Source: Carboxylicivirga linearis
Lineage (GTDB): Bacteria > Bacteroidota > Bacteroidia > Bacteroidales > Marinilabiliaceae
Length of the DNA: 64,000 nt
Direction: 5' to 3'
Assembly (NCBI RefSeq): GCF_018271995.1
Contig: NZ_JAGUCO010000007.1
Coordinates: 62,001-126,000, forward strand
Positions 53,979 to 62,787 of the stretch are shown one piece after another. Under the pieces are notes generated by a model. The model was not told the DNA's origin, searched no databases, and was given only the letters and a program-made list of their open reading frames with translations. Position numbers and translations under genes: made by a program. The first letter of the stretch is position 1; every line of letters starts with the position of its first letter.

Positions 53979-56843
53979 ATGGCAACTGATAAGTTTGTCT
54001 CTCGTCACATTGGTCCTAGAGATTATGAGATTGATACAATGCTGAATCGAATAGGCGTTTCATCTGTTGAAGAATTAATCGACCAGACTATACCTGCGTC
54101 CATCAGGTTGGAGAAACCACTGAATATTACCAAAGGATTAACTGAGCGTCAGTATTTTAGAAAAATACATGATATTGCCCAATTAAATAAGGTCTACAAT
54201 ACCTACATCGGAATGGGATATTACGATGTGATTACTCCGGCAGTAATCTTACGTAATGTGCTTGAAAATCCGGTTTGGTATACATCTTATACACCTTATC
54301 AGGCTGAGATTTCGCAAGGTCGCCTGGAGGCATTGTTGAATTTCCAGACCGTTGTAACTGAAATGACAGGGATGGAGATTGCTAATGCATCGTTACTTGA
54401 TGAAGCTACAGCTGCAGCTGAGGCTATGATTATGCTTTTTAATGCCAGAAGCAGAAAGCAAGTGAAAGCTGAGGTTAATACCTTTTTTGCTGATGAAAAA
54501 ATGTGGCCTCAAACCAAAGAAGTGTTAATTACCAGAGCAAAGCCTTTGGGCATTGAATTACAATTTGGTAATGTGCATGATTTTGAATGTAATGATGAGG
54601 TGTTTGGAATTATGATGCAATATCCTGATTCAAACGGATCGGTTGAGGATTATAAAGAAATCACTGAAAAAGCCCACTCAAAAGATTGTAAAGTGGCTGT
54701 TGCTGCTGATTTGCTCTCATTAGCATTGTTAACTCCTCCGGGAGAGTGGCGAGCTGATGTTGTTTTTGGTACCACTCAGCGTTTTGGTATTCCAATGGGC
54801 TATGGTGGACCTCATGCAGCTTTTTTTGCCACTAAAGAAGAATTGAAACGTCAGTTACCGGGTCGAATTATTGGTGTTACCAAAGATGCCAATGGTCGTC
54901 GTGCTTTACGTATGGCGCTTCAAACCCGCGAACAACATATCAAGCGTGAGCGCGCTACTTCCAATATTTGTACAGCTCAGGCATTATTAGCCACTATGGC
55001 TGGTTTCTATGCTGTTTATCATGGAAAAGAAGGAATCACACGCATAGCTGAGCGTGTTCACTCCATTGCTTATCAAATAGCGCAAGAAGTGGAGAAGTTG
55101 GGTTATAAGCAAGTGAATAACGATTTTTTTGATACTATCCGGATTGAATTACCTGAAGGAGTAAAGGTTGAATATGTTGAAAGGTACAGTTTAAAGCTGG
55201 AAATGAATTTCCGCTATTTTGATAACGGAGATGTAGGAATCAGCATTGATGAAACAACCAACCTTGATGATATTAACTGGATTGTTGAGGTGTTTGCCAA
55301 AGCGGCTGGCAGAGATGTACCAAGGATAGAAGCTATTGGTTCTGATTCAAATGTTAAAGAAGAACATAAAAGGACGTCTGACTTCTTAGCTCAGGATATA
55401 TTTAAGAAGTATCATTCTGAAGCTGAAATGGTACGTTATATAAAGAAATTAGAACGGAAAGATATTTCACTGACTCATTCCATGATTTCATTAGGATCGT
55501 GTACAATGAAATTGAATGCAGCCACAGAAATGTTACCACTAAGCTGGATTGAGTTTAACGGTTTACATCCGTTTATTCCAAAAGATCAGGCTGCCGGATA
55601 TCATTTAATGATGGACGAATTACGTCAGGATTTATCGGAGATTACAGGTTTTGCTGATGTTAGTTTGCAACCTAACTCAGGGGCAGCTGGTGAATATGCC
55701 GGGTTGATGGTTATTCAGGAGTATCATAAAAGTAGAGGTGATGAGCAGCGTAATGTTGCTATTATTCCTTCGTCAGCGCACGGAACCAACCCTGCCAGTG
55801 CTGTTATGGCTGGTATGAAAGTGGTTGTGGTAAAATGTGATGAAAAAGGAAATATTGATGTGGCAGACTTGCGCGAAAAAGCAGAGGCCAACAAAGATAC
55901 TTTATCATGTCTGATGGTGACTTATCCTTCTACGCATGGTGTGTTTGAAGAGTCAATCATTGAAGTTTGCCAGATTATTCATGATAATGGAGGTCAGGTT
56001 TACATGGATGGAGCTAATATGAATGCTCAGGTAGGTTTTACCAGTCCTGGACGTATTGGTGCTGATGTTTGCCATCTGAATCTTCATAAAACATTTGCGA
56101 TCCCTCATGGTGGAGGCGGACCTGGAGTTGGACCAATTGGTGTGGCTTCTCATTTAGTCGATTTCTTACCACAGCATCCCGTTATTGATAATGAGCGCAA
56201 AGGTATTACTGCTGTTGCAGCTGCACCTTGGGGAAGTGCTAGTGTTTTGCCAATAACTTATGGTTACATCAAAATGTTGGGTGCCGAGGGATTGAAAAAA
56301 TCTACCGAGATGGCAATTCTAAATGCTAACTATATGGCCTCATCATTAATGGATGATTACGGAATTCTTTATACGGGTTCTAATGGTCGTGTGGCTCATG
56401 AGATGATTTTGGAATGTCGCCATTTTAAAGCTTCATCGGGTATTACAGAAACTGATATTGCCAAGCGTTTGATGGACTATGGTTTTCATGCGCCAACTTT
56501 ATCATTCCCGGTTCATGGTACTTTAATGGTAGAGCCAACAGAGAGTGAATCGCTGCAGGAGTTAGATCGTTTTATCTCAGCTATGAAATCGATTTATGCA
56601 GAAATAAAAGAGGTTGAGAATGGAACGGTAGATAAGGATGATAATGTATTGAAAAATGCTCCTCATCCAGCTTATAAGGTAGTATCTGATGAGTGGAATC
56701 ATTCTTATGGACGCGAAAAAGCAGCTTATCCGTTAGACTGGATCAGAGAAAACAAGTTTTGGATTGATGTGGCCAGAGTTGACGATGCTTATGGCGATAG
56801 AAATCTGGTTTGTAGCTGTGCTCCAATTGAAAGTTATTTATAA
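53979..56843 (+). CDS. gcvP: Glycine dehydrogenase (decarboxylating), P-protein
   Basis: The PLP subunit of the glycine cleavage system, which decarboxylates glycine and loads the aminomethyl group on the lipoyl H-protein. The 954 residues represent the full-length fused form with two homologous halves, not the split gcvPA/gcvPB. Clear marks are FVSRHIGPRDYEIDTML, LDEATAAAEAM, SLGSCTMKLNAATEM and the PLP-lysine segment HLNLHKTFAIPHGGGGPG. H- and T-protein genes are not in the window. Monocistronic, with a terminator. Confidence 0.98.
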   Translation: MATDKFVSRHIGPRDYEIDTMLNRIGVSSVEELIDQTIPASIRLEKPLNITKGLTERQYFRKIHDIAQLNKVYNTYIGMGYYDVITPAVILRNVLENPVWYTSYTPYQAEISQGRLEALLNFQTVVTEMTGMEIANASLLDEATAAAEAMIMLFNARSRKQVKAEVNTFFADEKMWPQTKEVLITRAKPLGIELQFGNVHDFECNDEVFGIMMQYPDSNGSVEDYKEITEKAHSKDCKVAVAADLLSLALLTPPGEWRADVVFGTTQRFGIPMGYGGPHAAFFATKEELKRQLPGRIIGVTKDANGRRALRMALQTREQHIKRERATSNICTAQALLATMAGFYAVYHGKEGITRIAERVHSIAYQIAQEVEKLGYKQVNNDFFDTIRIELPEGVKVEYVERYSLKLEMNFRYFDNGDVGISIDETTNLDDINWIVEVFAKAAGRDVPRIEAIGSDSNVKEEHKRTSDFLAQDIFKKYHSEAEMVRYIKKLERKDISLTHSMISLGSCTMKLNAATEMLPLSWIEFNGLHPFIPKDQAAGYHLMMDELRQDLSEITGFADVSLQPNSGAAGEYAGLMVIQEYHKSRGDEQRNVAIIPSSAHGTNPASAVMAGMKVVVVKCDEKGNIDVADLREKAEANKDTLSCLMVTYPSTHGVFEESIIEVCQIIHDNGGQVYMDGANMNAQVGFTSPGRIGADVCHLNLHKTFAIPHGGGGPGVGPIGVASHLVDFLPQHPVIDNERKGITAVAAAPWGSASVLPITYGYIKMLGAEGLKKSTEMAILNANYMASSLMDDYGILYTGSNGRVAHEMILECRHFKASSGITETDIAKRLMDYGFHAPTLSFPVHGTLMVEPTESESLQELDRFISAMKSIYAEIKEVENGTVDKDDNVLKNAPHPAYKVVSDEWNHSYGREKAAYPLDWIRENKFWIDVARVDDAYGDRNLVCSCAPIESYL

Positions 56844-56863
56844 AAAGAACTTAACGAATACCG

Positions 56864-56897
56864 AAATCCCGTTGTTTGACAGCGGGATTTTTTTATT
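56864..56897 (+). terminator. Rho-independent terminator after gcvP
   Basis: AAATCCCG (56864-56871) pairs with CGGGATTT (56883-56890), followed by TTTTT. Confidence 0.75.
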
Positions 56898-56971
56898 GTC
56901 AAAAACCGGAAACTTTATTGAAATAGTGGCGTAACACAACAGCAGAAATCAAATTGTAATAATATTTTAAT

Positions 56972-57985
56972 ATGAGAAAATTGTACTTTCTTTTAGTAGT
57001 GATGATTGCTACTACTGTTGTTTCAGCTCAAGGATTACAGAAGGTTTATGAAGGTAGCAAGGATTTTGACCAGGTTTCGGCTGTTAAAATCAGTGGAGAT
57101 TTTTGTAAAGTTGAATTTCAAAAAGGAGACAAGGTTAATGTGACTGCAGAGTTATCAGCTAATAAAGAGTTGGATAATTACGATGTGGCGATGAAGGTGA
57201 CAGATGGTGTGTTAACAGTTGATGTTAATAAGCCTTCCTCAGGCTGGAGTTCTCACTCAGGCTTTGTAACTGTAACTTTACCTGATGGAGTAAATATTGA
57301 TGTAGTGACAAGTTCTGGTTATATAACATTGGCCGGCTTTAAAAATGCAAAGGTTAAAGCTGAATCAAAATCAGGCAAAATTAAAGTTAGCAATCTGGAA
57401 GGAAGTGCTGACTTATCAACCAAATCAGCTACTATTACGGTTGATAATATTACTGGTGATATTGAGACTTCAAGTAAAGGAGGTGCTCAAACAATTAATA
57501 ATATTAAAGGAAATGCTGAAATTGTTTCATACAGTGGAAGTTTGATTATTGAAAATGTGGAAGGCAATTGTAAAGGGGAAACAACTGACGGCAACCTCAC
57601 TATGAAAAATATTCAGGGAGATATAAAATTAAAATCCAATTCGGGCTCAATAAAGCTATCAGATGCAACAGGTAACATTACTTCCTTCTCTGGAGCAGGT
57701 AGTCTGAACTTATTTAATGTGAAAGGAGTCTTTGATATTACTTCAGGAAAAGGAGAAGTAATTGGTACCAGAGTTGAGTTTACTGCTTCTTCGAATATAA
57801 AAACTACCGAAGGAAAGATCAAGCTCAAACTAAATAATTCAAAAGAAGACTTAGCCTTTGAATGTGAGTCGGAAAAAGGTATGATAGTAGTATACGGTAA
57901 AGCTAAGAAGAAGAAAAATAAACAAGGAAAAGGATCTATTTTGATTACTACCTACAGTACAACCGGAGCTCAGAATTATTATTAA
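56972..57985 (+). CDS. Exported DUF4097-type beta-strand repeat protein
   Basis: A 337-residue protein with a signal peptide (MIATTVVSAQ) and no lipobox. The body is made of short repeated strand units with the pattern S-G-x-I/L-x-L/I-x-x-(a)xG, for example TSSGYITLAGF, SKSGKIKVSNL and SNSGSIKLSDA, predicted to wind as a right-handed beta-helix (DUF4097 / putative adhesin class). The C-terminus is basic (KAKKKKNKQGK). Function unknown; such proteins are common in the Bacteroidota periplasm. Monocistronic, with a terminator. Confidence 0.85.
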   Translation: MRKLYFLLVVMIATTVVSAQGLQKVYEGSKDFDQVSAVKISGDFCKVEFQKGDKVNVTAELSANKELDNYDVAMKVTDGVLTVDVNKPSSGWSSHSGFVTVTLPDGVNIDVVTSSGYITLAGFKNAKVKAESKSGKIKVSNLEGSADLSTKSATITVDNITGDIETSSKGGAQTINNIKGNAEIVSYSGSLIIENVEGNCKGETTDGNLTMKNIQGDIKLKSNSGSIKLSDATGNITSFSGAGSLNLFNVKGVFDITSGKGEVIGTRVEFTASSNIKTTEGKIKLKLNNSKEDLAFECESEKGMIVVYGKAKKKKNKQGKGSILITTYSTTGAQNYY

Positions 57986-58005
57986 GAGTTATATATTAAA
58001 GTACA

Positions 58006-58049
58006 AGAAAGGCTGTTCAGCATTGATGTTGTTCAGTCTTTCTTTTTTT
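58006..58049 (+). terminator. Rho-independent terminator after the DUF4097 gene
   Basis: AGAAAGGCTG (58006-58015) pairs with CAGTCTTTCT (58034-58043, one G-U), then TTTTTT. Confidence 0.7.
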
Positions 58050-58080
58050 CTAAAATACATGTCCAATTGGAATTTAAAAC

Positions 58081-58107
58081 AAAAAAAGACCATCTATTGA
58101 GATGGCC
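58081..58107 (-). terminator. Terminator of the PASTA-rluD-ddl operon
   Basis: On the minus strand, GGCCATCT (58107-58100) pairs with AGATGGTC (58095-58088, one G-U), followed by seven T. Confidence 0.75.
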
Positions 58108-58129
58108 TCACGTACAATATTTTTAATTG

Positions 58130-59110
58130 TTATTGTCTTGCAATTTGATCCTCGATAATCTCAGAAAAAACATCTTTGATATCTAATCCGGCCGCGGCAA
58201 TTTGTTGTGGAATAAAGCTGGTTACTGTCATTCCTGGTGTTGTGTTTACTTCCAATAAGTAAATTTTATTATCCGAAATAATATAATCAATTCTAACAAT
58301 ACCCTTACAGCCTAAAATATCATAAATAAGGGATGATATTGATTGAATTCTATCCCTGACTTTATCTTCGATGCGGGCAGGAGTTATTTCTTCAACTTTT
58401 TCGGCTGTATATTTGGCTTCAAAATCAAAAAACTCGTTCTTGCTTACTACTTCAGTAATGGGGAGTTTAACTTCCTTATTTAAGGTTTTATAGAGGCCAC
58501 ATGTTACTTCGGTACCTGAAATAAATTGTTCAATAATTACTTCATTACTTTCGGTAAAAGCTTTGGCAATGGAAGGTGTTAACTCATTTGATTCTTTTAC
58601 TTTGCTAATGCCAAAACTCGATCCACCTGCATTGGGTTTAACAAATAATGGTAGTCCCAACTGTTCAACTATACCCTCTGCATTGTATTCGTGTCCTTTA
58701 CGAAGAAGAACCGAGTCGGCCACCGCTACACCAAAACCTTTTAAATAGGTATTACACGTAAATTTATTGAATGAGATAGCAGCAGGCTCAACATCGCAGG
58801 TGCTATGAGGAATATTAAGCATCTTCAGGTAGCCCTGCAGTAATCCGTCTTCACCCGGGGTACCATGTATGGTGATATAGGCACAATCAATAGTGATTTT
58901 GCTTCCATTCATTTGAAAGCTGAAATCATTTTTATCAATAGGATATTCATTCCCATCAATTACTGCGCACCACTTTTCTTTGGTGATTAAAATAGGATAA
59001 CGGTTGTAAATGGTTTCATCAATAAAAGATAAAACACCGTCTTTACTCTTTTCAGATACTACAATTTCAGAAGAGTACCCGCCATAAATAATGCCAATAT
59101 TTTTCTTCAT
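58130..59110 (-). CDS. ddl: D-alanine--D-alanine ligase
   Basis: Joins two D-alanines with ATP for peptidoglycan precursors. The start was placed at ATG 59110 (MKKNIGIIYGGYSSE); an upstream in-frame codon would overlap rluD. The 326 residues show the ATP-grasp layout: HGTPGEDGLLQGYL (about 80-93), FVKPNAGGSSFGI (about 150-162) with the phosphate-binding loop, FDFEAKY, and the Mg-binding LEVNTTPGMT near residue 295. Third gene of the PASTA-rluD-ddl run, 20 bases after rluD. Confidence 0.96.
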   Translation of the reverse strand: MKKNIGIIYGGYSSEIVVSEKSKDGVLSFIDETIYNRYPILITKEKWCAVIDGNEYPIDKNDFSFQMNGSKITIDCAYITIHGTPGEDGLLQGYLKMLNIPHSTCDVEPAAISFNKFTCNTYLKGFGVAVADSVLLRKGHEYNAEGIVEQLGLPLFVKPNAGGSSFGISKVKESNELTPSIAKAFTESNEVIIEQFISGTEVTCGLYKTLNKEVKLPITEVVSKNEFFDFEAKYTAEKVEEITPARIEDKVRDRIQSISSLIYDILGCKGIVRIDYIISDNKIYLLEVNTTPGMTVTSFIPQQIAAAGLDIKDVFSEIIEDQIARQ

Positions 59111-59130
59111 AATAACATATAATGGAATAC

Positions 59131-60180
59131 TTAATCGAGGTCTCGTCCGGCAATGTAACCTCTCCATTTTTCAAGAGCCTGCACCATGTCATCAGGTAAC
59201 TCCGAATCAAACGACATAAATTCTTTGGTTGTTGGATGAACAAAGCCTAATGTTTTGGCATGAAGAGCCTGACGAGGTAAAATGTTAAAACAGTTTTGAA
59301 CAAATTGTTTGTATTTGGTAAAGGTGGTGCCTTTTAGTATTTGATCTCCACCGTAGCGTTCATCATTAAATAGCGGATGACCAATGTGTTTCATGTGCAC
59401 CCTTATCTGATGTGTTCGGCCTGTTTCTAAACGGCACTCAACCAACGAAACATAACCCAGGCGCTCTAAAACGGTATAGTGAGTAACAGCATGCTTACCA
59501 CGCTCTCCATCTTCAAAAACGGCCATCTGCTTTCGGTCTTTCAGGCTGCGGCCAATGTTACCAACAATGGTACCTTCGTCTTCTTTTGGTTGTCCCCACA
59601 CGATAGCCCGATAGGTGCGTTTCGAAGTTTTTTCGAAGAATTGACGAGCTAAAAAGTTTTTAGCTTCTTCGGTTTTAGCAATAACTAAAAGTCCTGATGT
59701 GTCTTTGTCGATGCGATGCACTAAACCGGGACGAGGATCTTCAGAATTGAATATAGGTAGATCCTTGAGGTGATAAGCCAATGCATTTACCATAGTACCT
59801 GTGTAGTTTCCGTGTCCCGGATGAACTACCATGCCCGGTTTTTTATTCAATACAATTAAATCGTCATCCTCGTATACAATATCCAAAGGAATATCTTCAG
59901 CTATAATCTCAATCTCGCGCGGAGGATAAGACATTACAATGGTAATAACCTCGTTGGCTTTTATTTTGTAATTTGCCTTTACTGGTTTGTCATTAACCCT
60001 AATATTACCTGCTGCTGCAGCATCCTGAATCTTATTTCGTGAAGCGTTTTCGATTCGATTGACTAAAAACTTATCAATGCGTAAGGGATTCTGTCCCGGA
60101 TCAGTAACAAATCGATAATGCTCGAAAAGTTCTCCATTCTCCTCCAGTTCCTCAAATTCATTCTGAATTTCTTCAGCCAT
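59131..60180 (-). CDS. rluD: RluA-family 23S rRNA pseudouridine synthase
   Basis: A 349-residue pseudouridine synthase; the start was put at ATG 60180 (MAEEIQNEF), one base after the stop of the upstream gene. An N-terminal S4 RNA-binding domain (about 28-95, LRIDKFLVNRIENASRNKIQ) is followed by the catalytic domain with HRIDKDTSGLLVIAKT (catalytic Asp in the middle) and LETGRTHQIRVHMKHIGHP. The S4 domain and length favour an RluD-like enzyme of helix 69, although the exact site is inferred. Middle gene of the run. Confidence 0.92.
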   Translation of the reverse strand: MAEEIQNEFEELEENGELFEHYRFVTDPGQNPLRIDKFLVNRIENASRNKIQDAAAAGNIRVNDKPVKANYKIKANEVITIVMSYPPREIEIIAEDIPLDIVYEDDDLIVLNKKPGMVVHPGHGNYTGTMVNALAYHLKDLPIFNSEDPRPGLVHRIDKDTSGLLVIAKTEEAKNFLARQFFEKTSKRTYRAIVWGQPKEDEGTIVGNIGRSLKDRKQMAVFEDGERGKHAVTHYTVLERLGYVSLVECRLETGRTHQIRVHMKHIGHPLFNDERYGGDQILKGTTFTKYKQFVQNCFNILPRQALHAKTLGFVHPTTKEFMSFDSELPDDMVQALEKWRGYIAGRDLD

Positions 60181-60181
60181 C

Positions 60182-61063
60182 TTAAAATTCCTCATAATTA
60201 TTACCTGCTTCTTCTTCTTCAACAGGTGGTTCAACTTTCAATGCATCAAAAGAAAGACTATCTGTAGATAAAGTGTCAGGTAGTATTTTTGAAGAGTCGG
60301 TACTTAACCAAACATCAATAGATGATCCTAAAGGAATACGTGATCCTGGATCAGCCGTTGGTTTTTGCTTCCAGATAAAAGCAAACAAGGAATCGTCCTG
60401 AGATACAACTGTTGAGTCGTAAATAGTTGATCCTAAATTTAATGAAACAGACACCAGGAAATGACGGGCTTCATCAGTTGCCAATCCGGTTAAGTCTGGT
60501 ATATTCGTTTTTTTATCACTTAATCCCTGACCTAAAAGCAAATCAATAACAGAGCCTTTCTCTATTGATGTGCCTGGCTCAATAGGTTTTCCTTTATAAT
60601 GTTGCCCCAGTACCTCATTGGTGTATTCGCTAGGTATATAAATGAGTTCACCGGTTTTTAAACCATACGATTCAAGAATCGCTTTTGCGCTTCGCAATGA
60701 GTAACTACTTAAATTAGGTACTTGTACTTTTTCAGCCGAATAAGCATTTATCGTAAAGTGGATGGTGCGATTTTTCTTAACCTGTGTTCCTGCCTGAGGT
60801 AGTTGTTCAACAACTGCACCCGGAGCAAATCCTGTAATGTGCACCGAATCGATGATGTTAAAGCGGAAGTTTTTTTCTTCCAGCAACTCTTCAAACTGAT
60901 TCTGGGTTAAACCGGTGCAATCGGGTACTGGTTGGGTTACGCCATGCAGCGTATAAATATTTAGGGTTATAAATGTACCAATCAACAATAGGGCTATAAT
61001 TCCAATAGCAATACCCAGGTTTTTAAGAAACACTTTGCTGAAAAGAAATTTTAGAAATGACAT
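60182..61063 (-). CDS. Membrane-anchored PASTA-domain protein
   Basis: A 293-residue protein with one N-terminal membrane helix (about 16-37) and three PASTA domains (about 42-107, 112-178 and 186-254), then an acidic tail (PPVEEEEAGNNYEEF). PASTA domains bind muropeptides or lipid II in Ser/Thr kinases and PBPs, but there is no kinase or transpeptidase part here. The position before rluD and ddl suggests a link with cell-wall synthesis. A promoter candidate lies at 61139-61166 and a palindrome at 61122-61135. Confidence 0.92.
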   Translation of the reverse strand: MSFLKFLFSKVFLKNLGIAIGIIALLLIGTFITLNIYTLHGVTQPVPDCTGLTQNQFEELLEEKNFRFNIIDSVHITGFAPGAVVEQLPQAGTQVKKNRTIHFTINAYSAEKVQVPNLSSYSLRSAKAILESYGLKTGELIYIPSEYTNEVLGQHYKGKPIEPGTSIEKGSVIDLLLGQGLSDKKTNIPDLTGLATDEARHFLVSVSLNLGSTIYDSTVVSQDDSLFAFIWKQKPTADPGSRIPLGSSIDVWLSTDSSKILPDTLSTDSLSFDALKVEPPVEEEEAGNNYEEF

Positions 61064-61121
61064 TTATACTTCAGTTAATCATTGAACATGAACAACACCA
61101 TTTACGAATGTTGTTTTATCT

Positions 61122-61135
61122 ATCGGTAAACCGAT
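61122..61135. promoter_or_regulatory. Perfect inverted repeat at the PASTA promoter
   Basis: ATCGGT-AA-ACCGAT, a 14-bp palindrome that lies over the predicted transcription start of the PASTA-rluD-ddl operon. Either a repressor site or a leader hairpin. Confidence 0.4.
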
Positions 61136-61138
61136 GTC

Positions 61139-61166
61139 CAAAAGTAATACAAAAAATGTAATCAAA
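61139..61166 (-). promoter_or_regulatory. Candidate promoter of the PASTA-rluD-ddl operon
   Basis: On the minus strand, TTTG (61166-61163), 16 bases, then TACTTTTG (61146-61139), an exact -7 match. Spacing is short. Confidence 0.4.
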
Positions 61167-61190
61167 CGATTTGTTGATCATAGGGCATAA

Positions 61191-61226
61191 AAAAAGTAAA
61201 GAACCCAATCTGGATTCTTTACTTTT
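61191..61226 (-). terminator. Terminator of rpmH
   Basis: On the minus strand, AAAAGTAAAGAATCC pairs with GGGTTCTTTACTTTT through 15 positions (one U-G), and a T-run follows. The wobble pairs only on this strand, which fixes its direction. Confidence 0.8.
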
Positions 61227-61253
61227 AATATCTTGAAGTATGCTTTCAGCTAA

Positions 61254-61412
61254 TTAAGCTTTGTGTCTTTTTTCGCTGGAAACAGTTAATTTCTTTCTTC
61301 CTTTAGCTCTTCTTGAAGCTAATACTTTACGTCCGTTTGCAGATGCCATTCTCTCACGGAAACCGTGCTTGTTACGTCTCTTTCTATTCGAGGGTTGAAA
61401 TGTCCTTTTCAT
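61254..61412 (-). CDS. rpmH: 50S ribosomal protein L34
   Basis: A 52-residue ribosomal protein, read directly from the minus strand: [20 protein letters not shown] at the start, then a [20 protein letters not shown] segment and [12 protein letters not shown] at the end. This is the universally conserved L34 pattern. It has a well-formed promoter and terminator of its own. The usual dnaA/rnpA/yidC neighbours are not next to it, which is normal in Bacteroidota. Confidence 0.98.
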   Translation of the reverse strand: MKRTFQPSNRKRRNKHGFRERMASANGRKVLASRRAKGRKKLTVSSEKRHKA

Positions 61413-61465
61413 CGTTTTGTATTTTTATCTTACGACTAATGCTTTAATCTTCTTTTTTCGGACTG

Positions 61466-61495
61466 CAAAAATAATCGTTTTTTTTATCTTCCAAA
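61466..61495 (-). promoter_or_regulatory. Promoter of rpmH
   Basis: On the minus strand, TTTG (61495-61492), 18 bases, then TATTTTTG (61473-61466). Both boxes match exactly. Predicted start near 61459, about 47 bases before the ATG. Confidence 0.65.
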
Positions 61496-61540
61496 AGAAA
61501 TTTAGGAATTTTATCTCAGGTAATTAACTCTTTTTAGTAT

Positions 61541-62161
61541 TTACATCGATAGGTGAATGATTTTCTTAGTCTCAAAAAATTCTTCTTCGAAATAATTACT
61601 CAATGGAGTTACGGATACTCTCTTTTTAAATTCTTCTAATTCCTGATTAAAATCTCCACCTTTTAAATATATAATACCGTTGGTTATGGCATTATGGTTC
61701 TTTGGTAAAATTTTGTTCTTACAAAGGTCTACAAAAGCAGGAAATGCAGTTACCGCTCTACTTATTATAAAATCGTATTGTTGCGGGTGGTTTTCTACTC
61801 TAACTTGTTCAGCCTTTACGTTATTTAAGCCTAGTTCACTAGCTACAGCATTTACTACTTTAATTTTTTTACCTATCGAATCAATTAGCTGAAACTGACA
61901 TTTTGGGAACATTATAGCTAATGGTATACCAGGAAAACCTCCTCCTGTTCCAACATCCAGTATGCGTGTTTCGTCAGTAAATTGTATGTATTGTGCAATA
62001 GCCAACGAGTGTAAGACATGTCTTTCGTAAAAGTGATCCATGTCTTTTCTTGAAATAACATTGATTCGCGAATTCCAATCGTTGTATAATTGACCCAATA
62101 AACTTAGTTTTTCCCTTTTCTCACCATCAAGATGAGGGAAATATTTTTCTATTAACTCCAT
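61541..62161 (-). CDS. rsmG: 16S rRNA (guanine-527-N7)-methyltransferase
   Basis: Methylates G527 of 16S rRNA. The 206 residues carry the family block HVLHSLAIAQYI, SAM motif I ILDVGTGGGFPGIPLAI (about 69-85) and LIDSIGKKIKVV with the following VENHPQQYDFIISRAV. The length is normal. It is the last gene of a run with the sigma factor, 17 bases upstream, and the glycosyltransferase. Confidence 0.95.
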   Translation of the reverse strand: MELIEKYFPHLDGEKREKLSLLGQLYNDWNSRINVISRKDMDHFYERHVLHSLAIAQYIQFTDETRILDVGTGGGFPGIPLAIMFPKCQFQLIDSIGKKIKVVNAVASELGLNNVKAEQVRVENHPQQYDFIISRAVTAFPAFVDLCKNKILPKNHNAITNGIIYLKGGDFNQELEEFKKRVSVTPLSNYFEEEFFETKKIIHLSM

Positions 62162-62178
62162 GTTGTTTCTTGCGGGTG

Positions 62179-62787
62179 TCAGCCCAATTTGATATCTGAA
62201 TTTTTTAAAGTGTTGAACAGTAATTCACGGGCTCTAAAAAGTTGTGCCTTTACTGTTCCAAGAGGTAAATCAAGTTCTTCGGCAATTTCTTCGTACGAGA
62301 ATTCTTTGAAATACCTTAGTTCAATTAAAACACGATAGCGTGGTTTTAACTTTTTAACCACTGTACGCATTAAAATCTTTTTCTGTTCTTTTATCAGATT
62401 TTCTTCCGGGTCGGGAGTTTCATCTTTAAGATGAATGGGTTGATCATTTTCTTTATCCTCGGTTATTCCACCATCAATGGATACTAAATTATTTCTTTTC
62501 TTTCTCAGAAAGTCAATGCAATTGTTGGAGGCAATTTTAAATAACCAGGTACTAAAAGCATAGTTTGGCGAGTACTGATGAATGTTTTTAAAGGCTTTAC
62601 CGAAAGCTTCAATAGTAAGATCTTCGGCATCACTTTTATTATTAACCATCTTTAATAACATGAAATAGATGGCATCTCTATATCGTCCCATCAACTCAGC
62701 AAAAGCTTTCTGATCACCGCTAACAGCGCTGTCTACCAATTCTAAATCATATTTTGCCTTGTCCGATAGATTTGGGTTTATTTCCAT
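62179..62787 (-). CDS. ECF-type RNA polymerase sigma factor
   Basis: A 202-residue group IV sigma factor. Region 2 is readable at about 25-95 (DAEDLTIEAFGKAFKNI, then AFSTWLFKIASNNCIDFLRK). Region 4 is near the end (YRVLIELRYFKEFSYEEIAEELDLP and GTVKAQLFRARELL). No anti-sigma gene is adjacent, so it is probably not of the FecI/SusR type with a membrane partner. It overlaps the 3' end of the glycosyltransferase gene by 10 bases, so the two are translationally coupled. Confidence 0.93.
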   Translation of the reverse strand: MEINPNLSDKAKYDLELVDSAVSGDQKAFAELMGRYRDAIYFMLLKMVNNKSDAEDLTIEAFGKAFKNIHQYSPNYAFSTWLFKIASNNCIDFLRKKRNNLVSIDGGITEDKENDQPIHLKDETPDPEENLIKEQKKILMRTVVKKLKPRYRVLIELRYFKEFSYEEIAEELDLPLGTVKAQLFRARELLFNTLKNSDIKLG

